From positions 359,086 through 423,085 of the forward strand of contig NZ_KI519516.1 in assembly GCF_000482865.1 (NCBI RefSeq): a stretch of 64,000 nt of DNA, read 5' to 3'. Made by a program: the position numbers and the translations under genes. The DNA is from Actinokineospora inagensis DSM 44258. GTDB taxonomy: Bacteria > Actinomycetota > Actinomycetes > Mycobacteriales > Pseudonocardiaceae. The notes under the pieces are model-generated. The model saw only the letters and a list, made by a program, of their open reading frames with translations. It was not told the DNA's origin and did not search any database. Shown one piece after another: positions 42,261-50,169 of this stretch (positions within the stretch are counted from its first letter, which is position 1; each line of letters starts with the position of its first letter).

Positions 42261-42945
42261 GCGCGCTCAACGACACCCCGGCAAGTGCTCTTACGTCCCG
42301 CGCCAGGTGAGGCTGGTCGGCGTACCCGACGCGGTAGGCGACATCGGCGAAACCGACCCCTTGCCAGGCAAGGGCAAGAGCCCGCTGGAACCTGAGGACC
42401 CGGTGCAGCATCTTGGGCCCGTAGCCGAAGGCGGCGTGACTACGGCGGTTGAGCTGCCGCTCACTCAACCCCAACTGGTCGGCCATGTCGTGCACGCTCC
42501 CGGTCCGCACGGCCAACTCCCGGATGGCGGTAACAACCGGGTCGGGTTCTGATGGGAACGCGGACAGCAGTACCCGCTGCGCGTCGTCCACAGTTGCCGT
42601 TTGCGCCAACCGGTCGGCGATCTCGCCTGCGCGTGCGCCCCACAGGCCCGACAGGTCTGACACGTCCACCCGCGCGTCACGCAGTTCGCTCGCCGGTAGC
42701 CCCATCGCGAGATCACCGGGTCGGAACCGCACCCCCACGATGGCCGAACTCCTGGTCGGATGCGCTGTCGTGTCCGGCCCGGCGACCCACAACCGACCGG
42801 TCGACCGCTCCCACATGACGTCCGTGCACCCGTCCGGCACGACGACTACCTTGGCCACCTCGGTGGGGGCCGGGGAGTCCCGGTGCCACACGCAGGCGAC
42901 GCCCGCCCCGAATCCCCGGGGCGGGCGCCGCTCGCGGTAGCTCAA
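42238..42945 (-). CDS. AraC-family transcriptional regulator
   Basis: This 235-residue regulator has the double HTH at about 145-230: MADQLGLSERQLNRRSHAAF, GYGPKMLHRVLRFQRAL and DVAYRVGYADQPHLARDVRA. The N-terminal half (VVVVPDGCTDVMWERSTGRL) is the DUF6597-like sensor seen in short AraC regulators. It starts with TTG at 42943-42945, overlapping the stop of the upstream cyclophilin gene on the same strand (TTGA), so the two are translationally coupled. Its 3' end overlaps the convergent gene by 23 nt. The targets are unknown. Confidence 0.88.
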   Translation of the reverse strand: MSYRERRPPRGFGAGVACVWHRDSPAPTEVAKVVVVPDGCTDVMWERSTGRLWVAGPDTTAHPTRSSAIVGVRFRPGDLAMGLPASELRDARVDVSDLSGLWGARAGEIADRLAQTATVDDAQRVLLSAFPSEPDPVVTAIRELAVRTGSVHDMADQLGLSERQLNRRSHAAFGYGPKMLHRVLRFQRALALAWQGVGFADVAYRVGYADQPHLARDVRALAGVSLSALTNGRRP

Positions 42946-43835
42946 GAGACCGTCACGTTGTTGATCTTGACCGCGTTCTTCGGCTTGCCGTCGCCGGGGC
43001 TGCCCTGCGAGATGGTGCCCGCCTTGGCGATGTCGTCGATCTTCTTCATGCTGTCCGCGTCGATGTAGCCGAACACGTTGTAGTTCGGGTCCAGTTGCGC
43101 CGAGCCGTAGACGATGAAGAACTGGCTGCCGTTGGTGCCCTTGTTCGTGTCCGGGTTCTTGCCCGCGTTCGCCATCGCCAGCAGGCCGCGGCCGTACTTG
43201 ATCTCCGGGAACGTCTCGTCGTCGTAGCTGTAGCCGGGGCCGCCGCTGCCGGAGCCGGACGGGTCACCGCACTGCAGCACCTGCAGCGTGTCCGAGGTGG
43301 TCAGCCGGTGGCACGGGGTGTCGTTGAAGTAGCCCTGCTTGGCCAGGCTGGTGAAGCTGTTCACGGTGCACGGCGCGAGCGCGCGGTCCAGCGTGGCCTT
43401 CACCTCGGCGCCGTTGATGGTCAGCGTCGCGTTGACCGTGCCCTGGCTGGAGATGTCCTTGCCGTCCGGCGCCTTCGCGGGCTTGGCCGCGGGCGTGGTC
43501 TCCGCCGGGTACGAGCAGGTCACCTTCGCGGGCAGCGGCGTCGCGCGCTTGGGCACCGGGGCGAGAGCGGTCGGGATCGACGCGGGCGTGTCCGCGGGCT
43601 GGTCGTTGCCCGACGCGTTCGCCGCGGTGGTGTCCACCGTGTTCGCCGAGCCCGCCTCGGTCGAGTTCCCACCGATGTTCGCCAGCCAGTACACGATGCC
43701 GACGATCGCGACGACACCGACCACCGTGCTCGCCAAGCCGATGATCCGGCGCCTGCGGGCGCGCTCCACCCTGTTCGCGAGCTGGCGCTCCAGCTTCCGC
43801 TTGGCCGCCTCCCGGCGCTGCTGGTTGCTCGGCAC
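42942..43835 (-). CDS. membrane-anchored peptidyl-prolyl cis-trans isomerase, cyclophilin type
   Basis: This 297-residue protein has a basic N-terminus (residues 1-30), one membrane helix (IIGLASTVVGVVAIVGIVYWL, about 31-51, quoted in part) and a Thr/Ala/Pro linker. An extracytoplasmic cyclophilin domain follows from about 130, with NATLTINGAEVKATLDRALA, TPCHRLT, GLLAMANAG and NGSQFFIVYGSAQLDPNYNV. It corresponds to Rv2582 (ppiB), next to relA in mycobacteria, and should assist folding of exported proteins. The ATG at 43833-43835 follows GGTAGGAGGG. It is operonic with the AraC gene. Confidence 0.93.
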   Translation of the reverse strand: MPSNQQRREAAKRKLERQLANRVERARRRRIIGLASTVVGVVAIVGIVYWLANIGGNSTEAGSANTVDTTAANASGNDQPADTPASIPTALAPVPKRATPLPAKVTCSYPAETTPAAKPAKAPDGKDISSQGTVNATLTINGAEVKATLDRALAPCTVNSFTSLAKQGYFNDTPCHRLTTSDTLQVLQCGDPSGSGSGGPGYSYDDETFPEIKYGRGLLAMANAGKNPDTNKGTNGSQFFIVYGSAQLDPNYNVFGYIDADSMKKIDDIAKAGTISQGSPGDGKPKNAVKINNVTVS

Positions 43836-43965
43836 CTCGCACCCTCCTACCTCAGCTCATGCTGGCTGGCGCGCAGTCTACGGAGACCCCCGGTAAGAAC
43901 CGCGTGGAGGTAGGGCCCACTAGGCTGAGAAACAGCCAAGAATCTCCCGACCGGAGGTCAAGCCC

Positions 43966-44661
43966 GTGCTCGTCGTCGGTTTCCCGACCGGGGCCTTCCA
44001 GGCCAACTGCTTCGTCGTCGCCCCCGCGGCGGGCGAGCAGTGCGTGATCGTCGACCCGGGTCAAGAGGCGGAGGAACCGCTGGTCGAGGCGCTGCGCGAG
44101 CACCGGCTCTCGCCGGTCGCGGTCATCCTCACGCACGGGCACATCGACCACATGTACTCGGTCACCCCGGTCTGCGACGGCAACGACATCCCCGCCTGGA
44201 TCCACCCGGACGACCGCTACATGCTCAACGACCCGCTGCGCGGGATGAGCGAGGAAGCCGCCCGGTTCTTCGGCCCGTTGTCGGTGCGCGAGCCGCGCGA
44301 GGTCCGCGAGCTCGGCGACGGCGTCGAGCTCGACCTCGCCGGGCTCAAGGTCGACGTCCTGCACACCCCCGGCCACACCGACGGCTCGGTCAGCTTCGGA
44401 CACACCACCGACGAGGGCGGCAGGCTGCTGTTCGCGGGCGACACGCTGTTCGCGGGCTCGATCGGCCGCACCGACCTGCCCGGCGGGTCCATGGCCAGGA
44501 TGACCGAGTCGCTGGCCCGGCTGCTCACCCTGGACGACGACACGGTCGTCCTGCCCGGCCACGGCCCCACCACGACCATCGGCCGCGAGCGGGTCGCCAA
44601 CCCGTTCCTCACCGGACTGGGCGACCCGTCGGCGCGGCCCGGCCGGGGCAGGGGGCTCTGA
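43966..44661 (+). CDS. metallo-beta-lactamase-fold hydrolase (glyoxalase II-like)
   Basis: This 231-residue binuclear-metal hydrolase has the motif THGHIDHMYSV (HxHxDH, near 55). The remaining ligands are in HTPGHTDGSVSFG, FAGDTLFAGSIGRTDLPGG and LPGHGPTTTIGRE. It matches Rv2581c and relatives annotated as hydroxyacylglutathione hydrolase. Actinobacteria lack glutathione, so the natural thioester substrate is uncertain (mycothiol-linked is an inference). The GTG at 43966 follows CCGGAGGTCAAGCCC. It is divergent to the cyclophilin gene. hisS, which follows in mycobacteria, is absent here. Confidence 0.9.
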   Translation: MLVVGFPTGAFQANCFVVAPAAGEQCVIVDPGQEAEEPLVEALREHRLSPVAVILTHGHIDHMYSVTPVCDGNDIPAWIHPDDRYMLNDPLRGMSEEAARFFGPLSVREPREVRELGDGVELDLAGLKVDVLHTPGHTDGSVSFGHTTDEGGRLLFAGDTLFAGSIGRTDLPGGSMARMTESLARLLTLDDDTVVLPGHGPTTTIGRERVANPFLTGLGDPSARPGRGRGL

Positions 44662-44665
44662 GACG

Positions 44666-45310
44666 ATGAGCGACCCCATCCCACTCACCCTGGCCGAGCC
44701 CGGCCGCAGGCGCGGTTGGCTCACCGCCGTCATCGCGGCCGTCTTCGGCGTCGGGATCGGCGCCATCATCGGGCTGCTCGTCGGGCTCGTCGGCAGTTGG
44801 ACCGCGGGCTTCACGGCGGGCCTGGTGACCGCCGCCGTGGTCGTCGTGCTGCTGCTCCTGATGACCTGGGCCAGCGGCCGCCGGAAGCTGTGGCTGCGCG
44901 ACGGGCACACCGTGGTGGCGCGCACGATCGGCAGCAAGGCGGTCGACCTGCGCACCGCCGACCGGTTCGAGCTGATGGTCACCGACGTGCGCAACATCCG
45001 CACCGTGGGGTTGCTGGTCGGCGACGGCAGCACCTCGATCAACCTGGCGCTGGCCATGTACTCCGGCACCAGCGGCCGCGAGCTGGGCATCCTCGAGTTG
45101 CGCAGGCTCGCCGACGGTCTCGCCGCCAGCGAGAACCCCGCCGGGCTGGTCTTCTCCGAGCTCCTGGTCGCCCAGTTGCGCGCGGAGGCCAAGGGGGAGG
45201 CGGCGCCGGAGCGGCCGCTCTACCGGCTCGGCGCGCTCGCCCCGACCGGCAGGCTCGCCCAGCGGCTGCGGCCCGAGGCGGTCACCCGGTTCGTGGCTTC
45301 GCTCGACTGA
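44666..45310 (+). CDS. hypothetical membrane protein
   Basis: This 214-residue protein has two hydrophobic helices (about 19-41 and 46-67: AVIAAVFGVGIGAIIGLLVG and GLVTAAVVVVLLLLMTWASG). A cytosolic domain of about 145 residues follows (AVDLRTADRFELMVTDVRNI, LVGDGSTSINLALAMYSGTS) and ends RLRPEAVTRFVASLD. I do not recognise a named family. It starts 4 nt after the metallohydrolase stop and is probably co-transcribed with it. Its 3' end overlaps the convergent YibE/F gene by 29 nt. Confidence 0.8.
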   Translation: MSDPIPLTLAEPGRRRGWLTAVIAAVFGVGIGAIIGLLVGLVGSWTAGFTAGLVTAAVVVVLLLLMTWASGRRKLWLRDGHTVVARTIGSKAVDLRTADRFELMVTDVRNIRTVGLLVGDGSTSINLALAMYSGTSGRELGILELRRLADGLAASENPAGLVFSELLVAQLRAEAKGEAAPERPLYRLGALAPTGRLAQRLRPEAVTRFVASLD

Positions 45311-46673
45311 CCCGGCGGCGCCCCCGGTTCGTCCCGGCGGTCCTGGTCTTGGTGATCGTCCCGGCGGGTTCGCGGACGGCCACCAGCGCGGCCACCGCCG
45401 TGGTCACCGGGACCGCCGCGACCAGGCCGATGCTGCCGACCAGCGTCCGCACGATCTCCTGCGCGATGGTCTGCGACTGCAGCACCGTGCCCAACCCGAC
45501 CCCGGACAGCGACGAGTACAGCAGCACCGGCAGCGCCGCGCCCGCGTAGGCCATGACCAGGGTGTTCACCGCCGACGACACGTGGTCGCGGCCGATCCGC
45601 TGACCGGCCGCGTACAGCTCGCGCCAGGTCAGCGCCGGGTTCGCCGCGCGCAGCTCCCACACGGCGCTGGTCTGGGTCACCGTCACGTCGTCCAGCACGC
45701 CCAGCGAGCCGATCACGATCCCGGCCAGCAGCAGGCCACGGGTGTCGATGCCGTGACCGAGCGACCCGACCAGGGTCGCGGTCTCGTCGTCCAGGCCGGT
45801 GAGTTTGGTCGCCGCGCTGAACAACGCGCTAAGAACACCGATGAGCGCCAAGCTGACCATGGTGCCTAGTACCGCTGTGGATGTGCGCGCGGACAGCCCG
45901 TGCGTCAGGTAGAGCACTACGAACATGATGACGCCCGCGCCGACGGTGGCCACCAGTAACGGGTTCTCACCGCGCAGGATCGCCGGTAGGACGAACAGCA
46001 ACAGCACACCGAAGCTCAACACCAACGCCGCCAGGGCTTTGACGCCTTGCCAGCGCCCCAACACCAGCACCGCCAACGCGAAGAACGCCGCCAAGACGGC
46101 CAGTGGCACACCGCGTTGGAAGTCGACCAGTTGGTAAGAACCGCCGCTGAGGGGGTCGCCGCCGTTGTAAGCCAGGACCACGTTGTCGCCGACGGCGAAA
46201 CGGGGCGAGCTCGGTTCGATCGGCACCTGGGTGCGGACGTCGCTGCCCTTCGCGTTGCCGTCGGTCATGCTGACCGTGACCGTCAGGCACTGGTTCGCCG
46301 CCGCGTCACCGCTCCCGCACGGGCCGACCTGGGCCGCCGTGATCATCCCCTTGACCGCCTGCTGCCCCTGGGTCTGCGGGCCGTCGCCGGTCGGGAACAG
46401 CCACACCATGCCCACCACGGACGCCAGCGCGAACGGGGCGAGCAGGGCGATCAGCAGCTTGCGGACCCGGGGCGAGGCCGGGGTCGCCGGACCGTGGTTG
46501 TGACCGTGTCCGTGCCCCCGCCCGCTCGGCGCCGCAGGCGGGTCGTTCCGGGCTGTTTCCGCCGGTAGATCCCCTTTTACCCGGGGGATGGGCTGGGTCT
46601 CCCAGTCGTGCACCGCGACATCGTGCCGGCCGCCACTCGATCGGTGAGAACCGGTTGCGCCGGGTTCGAACAT
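45282..46673 (-). CDS. YibE/F-family membrane protein
   Basis: This polytopic protein of about 463 residues has a cytosolic N-terminus with a His/Gly run (GRGHGHGHNHGP). A helix follows at about 70-90, then an extracytoplasmic domain with VSMTDGNAKGSDVRTQVPIE. Seven or so helices carry the YibE/F signature (LVGSLGHGIDTRGLLLAGIV, GSLGVLDDVTVTQTSAVWEL). The transported solute is unknown. The ATG at 46671-46673 lies inside a perfect LexA box shared with the divergent radical SAM gene. CATAGT 7 nt upstream of it suggests a leaderless start; the GTG at 46611-46613 is an alternative. One TTA codon is at 45957-45959. Confidence 0.88.
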   Translation of the reverse strand: MFEPGATGSHRSSGGRHDVAVHDWETQPIPRVKGDLPAETARNDPPAAPSGRGHGHGHNHGPATPASPRVRKLLIALLAPFALASVVGMVWLFPTGDGPQTQGQQAVKGMITAAQVGPCGSGDAAANQCLTVTVSMTDGNAKGSDVRTQVPIEPSSPRFAVGDNVVLAYNGGDPLSGGSYQLVDFQRGVPLAVLAAFFALAVLVLGRWQGVKALAALVLSFGVLLLFVLPAILRGENPLLVATVGAGVIMFVVLYLTHGLSARTSTAVLGTMVSLALIGVLSALFSAATKLTGLDDETATLVGSLGHGIDTRGLLLAGIVIGSLGVLDDVTVTQTSAVWELRAANPALTWRELYAAGQRIGRDHVSSAVNTLVMAYAGAALPVLLYSSLSGVGLGTVLQSQTIAQEIVRTLVGSIGLVAAVPVTTAVAALVAVREPAGTITKTRTAGTNRGRRRVSRAKPRTG

Positions 46674-46681
46674 GTGTTCGA
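46666..46681. promoter_or_regulatory. LexA (SOS) box
   Basis: TCGAAC-ATGT-GTTCGA is a perfect match to the actinobacterial LexA-binding consensus TCGAAC-N4-GTTCGA. It lies immediately upstream of the Rv2578c-type radical SAM gene and overlaps the putative start of the divergent YibE/F gene. Rv2578c is a LexA-regulated, DNA-damage-inducible gene in M. tuberculosis (established knowledge), so the same control is expected here. Confidence 0.9.
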
Positions 46682-46689
46682 CTATGCGG

Positions 46690-48633
46690 GTGCGATGGGA
46701 ACGGCAGCGGGTCACCGGGGTGGGGGAACGGACACTGGGCGAGCAGGCCGCGGGGGAGCAGGCAGTGGGTGGGCAGATCGTGAGCGAACAGGTGTTGCCG
46801 GGGTTGTCCGGCTTGGTGCGCAGCGTGCGCACGCCGGAGTTCGCCGGTGTGGTCTTCCACGAGGTGCTGGCGAAATCGGTGCTGAACAGGGTGCCGGACA
46901 GCTCGCCGGTGCCGTTCCGGTGGACGGTCAACCCGTACCGCGGCTGCACCCACGCCTGCAGCTACTGCCTGCACGGCGATACCCCGATCCTGATGGCCGA
47001 CGGCACCACCAGGCCGCTGGCCGAGCTGAAGGTCGGCGACCGGGTCTACGGCACCGAACGGCGCGGCAACTACCGGCACTACGTGCCCACCGAGGTCTTC
47101 GACCACTGGACCACGGTCAAACCCGGGTACCGGGTCACCCTGGCCGACGGCACCCAGTTGATCGCCAGCGGTGACCACCGGTTCCTCACCGAGCGCGGCT
47201 GGAAGCACGTCACCGGCGAGGTGTCCGGTTCGGCCCGGCGCCCGCACCTGACCATCGGCAACAAGCTCATGGGCACCGGCCGGTTCGCCCAGCCGCCCAA
47301 GGACACCGCCGACTACCGCCGCGGCTACCTGGCGGGCATCGCGCGTGGCGACGGCACCGTCACCGGCTCCGCGGCCGCGTCCGCCCGGGTCGCCGAGTAC
47401 CTCACCGGCGACCTGCCGCTCGCGCTGCCGGTCGAGTGGCCGCGCACCCCGACCGACGAGTGGCGCAAGGGCCTGCTGGCGGGCGTGTTCGACGCGGACG
47501 GCAGCTTCGGCCACCGCATCCTGCGGCTGCCCAACCTCGGTGACCGCGCCCTGACCGCGGTCACCGAGGCGCTCACCGCGTTCGGCTTCCAGTACGCCAC
47601 CGAGACCCGCCGCGCCGCGGGCGGCAAGACCTGCGTCCGGGTCGACGGCGGCCTCGTCGAGCACCTGCGGCTGTTCCACCTGACCGACCCGGCCGCCACC
47701 GAGAAGCGCTCCATCACCGACGCCGCCATCAAGTCCACCGCCCGCCTCGGCGTCGTCGCCATCGAGCCGCTCGGCCTCGACCTGCCGCTGTTCGACATCA
47801 CCACCGGCACCGGCGACTTCATCGCGAACGGGGTGGTTTCGCACAATTGTTTCGCCCGTCGGAGCCACGAGTACCTCGAATTGGACTCCGGCCACGACTT
47901 CGACAGCCAGATCGTCGTCAAGATCAACGCCCCGCAGGTGCTCGCCCGGGAACTGGCCGCCCCCCGCTGGGACCGCGCCCCCGTCGCCATGGGCACCAAC
48001 ACCGACCCGTACCAGCGCGCCGAGGGCCGCTACAAGCTGATGCCCGGCATCATCGGCGCCCTCGCCCGCTCCGGCACCCCGTTCTCCATCCTCACCAAGG
48101 GCACCCTGCTCACCCGCGACCTCCCCCTCCTGCAAGCGGCCGCCGCCGACGTCCAGGTCGGTGTCGCGGTCTCCCTCGCCCTCCTCGACCGCGACCTGCA
48201 GCACACCCTCGAACCCGGCGCCCCCTCGCCACAAGCCCGCCTCGAACTCATCCGCCGCGTCACCGAAGCGGGCCTCCCCTGCGCCGTCTTCGTCGCCCCC
48301 ATCCTCCCCGGCCTCACCGACTCGACGGACCACCTCGACACCCTCCTGTCCGCCATCGCCGCCGCCGGAGCCACCAGCGTCACCGCCACCGCCCTGCACG
48401 TCCGCCCCGGCGCCCGCGAGTGGTTCGCCGCCTGGTTGGCCCGCGAACACCCCCACCTCATCCCCCTCTACCGCCGCGTCTACGGCCGCTCCAGCTACGC
48501 CACCCCCACCTACCGCACCACCCTGTCCAACCGACTCGCCCCCCTGCTCCGCCGCCATTCCCTGACCCCCCAACGCTTCGAGCCCACCGCCCCGGTCCCG
48601 CGCAGCGCAGCCGACCAGTTGTCCCTGATCTGA
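46690..48633 (+). CDS. Rv2578c-family radical SAM protein, interrupted by an intein
   Basis: The precursor has 647 residues; without the intein it is about 353, the usual size of this family (Rv2578c is about 340). The extein halves are FRWTVNPYRGCTHACSY and CFARRSHEYLELDSGHDFDS. Once joined they restore the radical SAM motif CxxxCxxC (CTHACSYC) that binds the 4Fe-4S cluster. Further family segments are KINAPQVLARELAAPRW, GTNTDPYQRAEGRYKLMPGI and VFVAPILPGLTDS. I chose the GTG at 46690 because homologues begin MRW..Q; the ATG at 46684 is also possible. A perfect LexA box sits at the start. The enzyme activity is unknown; the family is DNA-damage induced. Confidence 0.93.
   Translation: MRWERQRVTGVGERTLGEQAAGEQAVGGQIVSEQVLPGLSGLVRSVRTPEFAGVVFHEVLAKSVLNRVPDSSPVPFRWTVNPYRGCTHACSYCLHGDTPILMADGTTRPLAELKVGDRVYGTERRGNYRHYVPTEVFDHWTTVKPGYRVTLADGTQLIASGDHRFLTERGWKHVTGEVSGSARRPHLTIGNKLMGTGRFAQPPKDTADYRRGYLAGIARGDGTVTGSAAASARVAEYLTGDLPLALPVEWPRTPTDEWRKGLLAGVFDADGSFGHRILRLPNLGDRALTAVTEALTAFGFQYATETRRAAGGKTCVRVDGGLVEHLRLFHLTDPAATEKRSITDAAIKSTARLGVVAIEPLGLDLPLFDITTGTGDFIANGVVSHNCFARRSHEYLELDSGHDFDSQIVVKINAPQVLARELAAPRWDRAPVAMGTNTDPYQRAEGRYKLMPGIIGALARSGTPFSILTKGTLLTRDLPLLQAAAADVQVGVAVSLALLDRDLQHTLEPGAPSPQARLELIRRVTEAGLPCAVFVAPILPGLTDSTDHLDTLLSAIAAAGATSVTATALHVRPGAREWFAAWLAREHPHLIPLYRRVYGRSSYATPTYRTTLSNRLAPLLRRHSLTPQRFEPTAPVPRSAADQLSLI
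46966..47847 (+). other. intein with LAGLIDADG homing endonuclease domain
   Basis: This 294-residue protein-splicing element lies in the radical SAM gene. It begins with Cys1 (CLHGDTPILMADGTTRPLAE, block A) and has the block B histidine in ASGDHRFLTERGW. The two LAGLIDADG-type helices are YLAGIARGDGTV and LLAGVFDADGSF, about 50 residues apart. It ends with FDITTGTGDFIANGVVSHN (blocks F and G, terminal His-Asn). The +1 extein residue is Cys (47848-47850). All residues needed for class 1 splicing are present and both endonuclease motifs keep an Asp. GC content and codon use match the host, so it is not very recent. Precursor residues are 93-386 from the GTG start. Confidence 0.95.
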
Positions 48634-48651
48634 CCAATTGCCCACAGAGTC

Positions 48652-48686
48652 CACAGTGGAGTGTGGATGGGTCGTGCCCCACTGTG
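48652..48686 (+). terminator. possible hairpin after radical SAM gene
   Basis: CACAGTGG (48652-48659) and CCACTGTG (48679-48686) form an 8-bp stem with a 19-nt loop, 20 nt after the stop codon. There is no U-tract. This is a weak candidate. Confidence 0.35.
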
Positions 48687-48783
48687 CTTGTCCACACCGC
48701 TTGCTCACGAGCCAGACCAAGCCGGGTCTCACCAGCCAGAACCGCTCTACCACGCCCCGGGTGAACTCACAGGAGAACGACCG

Positions 48784-48963
48784 CTAGGTCGGCTCATTCA
48801 CCAACGCCGCACTCCCGCGAAGCCGCCACCGGTCACCCAACCCACCGACCGCCCAGACCGAAGCCCCAAGCCTGGCCGCGACCGCCTTCCTCGCCACACC
48901 TTCACCGAACAACCCCATCGCCGCAGCACGCTGCTCCCCGGTCAATGACCTATCCCCACGCAC
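48784..48963 (-). pseudogene. truncated IS3/IS150-type transposase HTH remnant
   Basis: The GTG at 48961-48963, with GGGGAAGGA upstream, opens 59 codons: RGDRSLTGEQRAAAMGLFGEG, VARKAVAARLGASVWAVGGL, GDRWRLRGSAALVNEPT, then stop (three consecutive parts). This pattern, ending in DRWR.RG..ALV.KPT, is the N-terminal helix-turn-helix of IS150-like OrfA proteins. The remainder of OrfA and all of OrfB are absent, and no terminal inverted repeats are evident. It is a decayed insertion fragment within the 594-bp gap between the radical SAM gene and yaaA. The rest of that gap shows no gene. Confidence 0.7.
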
Positions 48964-49227
48964 GTAATCCTTCCCCGGAAGATCGGAATGAACTCTCAGT
49001 CCGACCTCGGGGAGCAGTTCACCGGGTGGGTGGGGTCTGTGTGGCAGCGCCTGGGGGGCGGCCTGTGCGGCTCGCGTAAAGGTCTCGGGTTGAGGTCTTG
49101 GGTGAGGGTGCGGGTGTGGTGGGTCCACGCGGCGGCTGCGTGGTGGCCGAGGCGGTGGTCAGGGCCTGCGGCGCAGGGTGGGGTCCCCCGAACGGGGTCA
49201 CTCGACTGGTTTCTCTACGCTCGGCTG

Positions 49228-49971
49228 GTGCTCGTGCTGCTGCCCCCGTCGGAGACCAAGAGCGCGGGTGGCGACGGCGCCCCGCTCGACCTGGCGTCCC
49301 TGTCGTTCCCGGAGTTGACCCCGGTGCGGACCCGGATCGCGCGTGCGCTGGTGGCGCTCGCCGGTGACCTGCCGGGCAGCCTCGCCGCGCTGGACCTGTC
49401 CGAGCGGCAGGTGGACGAGGTCGAGCGCAACGCCGAGCTGTTCGGCTCGCCCACCCGGCCCGCGTTGGACCGCTACACCGGTGTCCTCTACGACGCCATG
49501 GACAGCAAGGGGTTCACCAAGGCGGAGCGGCGGCGGGCGGACAAGCGGCTGGCCGTGGCGTCGGCGTTGTTCGGCGTGGTCCGGGCCGGTGACCCGATCC
49601 CCGCCTACCGCCTCTCCGGCGCCACCGTCCTGCCCGGACTGGGTGGTCTGCGGCCGTTGTGGCGGGTGGACCTGGAGAAGACGCTGTCCACAGTGGATGA
49701 CCTGGTGGTCGACCTGCGCTCCGGCGTCTACGCCAACCTCGCCGCCGTCCCGGACGCGATCACCGTCCGGGTTGTCACCGAGGACGGCTCCGGCAGGCGC
49801 AAGACGGTGAGCCACTTCAACAAGGCGCACAAGGGCCGGTTGGCCGCCGCCCTCGCCACGGCCCCCCGTGAGCCCGGGTCGGTCCGCACGATCATCTCGA
49901 CCGCCGCCGCCGCGGGCATCCGGCTGGAGCCGACCGGTAAGCGCGCGCTCGACCTGGTCACCGAGCCCTGA
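49228..49971 (+). CDS. yaaA: YaaA-family peroxide stress protein (UPF0246/DUF328)
   Basis: This 247-residue cytosolic protein matches YaaA: LVLLPPSETKSAGGDGAPLD at the N-terminus, FTKAERRRADKRLAVASALF, PAYRLSGATVLPGLG and VSHFNKAHKGRLAAALA. In E. coli, YaaA lowers free iron and limits oxidative DNA damage; its fold resembles DNA-binding glycosylase-like domains. The GTG at 49228 has no ribosome site. TACGCT (49216-49221) placed 6 nt upstream suggests a leaderless transcript. The upstream 260 nt are non-coding and G-rich. Confidence 0.93.
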   Translation: MLVLLPPSETKSAGGDGAPLDLASLSFPELTPVRTRIARALVALAGDLPGSLAALDLSERQVDEVERNAELFGSPTRPALDRYTGVLYDAMDSKGFTKAERRRADKRLAVASALFGVVRAGDPIPAYRLSGATVLPGLGGLRPLWRVDLEKTLSTVDDLVVDLRSGVYANLAAVPDAITVRVVTEDGSGRRKTVSHFNKAHKGRLAAALATAPREPGSVRTIISTAAAAGIRLEPTGKRALDLVTEP

Positions 49972-50169
49972 GACAAATCGGTTGCGGGAGTGCCGGGGGA
50001 CCGGGATCCTCTCCCGTGAACGACCGGTGGGAGATGCCGGTGGATGGAACCGAGGGAGGTGCGCTGTGCAGATGACGGTCGTTGTGGGCGTGGCGCTGTC
50101 CCGTCCACCCGCCCCACTCGGCTAGACGCGGTCGGTGGGGCGTCCTTCCACTAGAGGAGTCCCACCGCA

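Noticed and set aside
44040..44669. Loss of hisS as evidence for a broken locus
   Set aside because: hisS follows the metallohydrolase in mycobacteria but gene order differs among actinobacteria. Absence from this window does not mean absence from the genome, and no remnant is visible.
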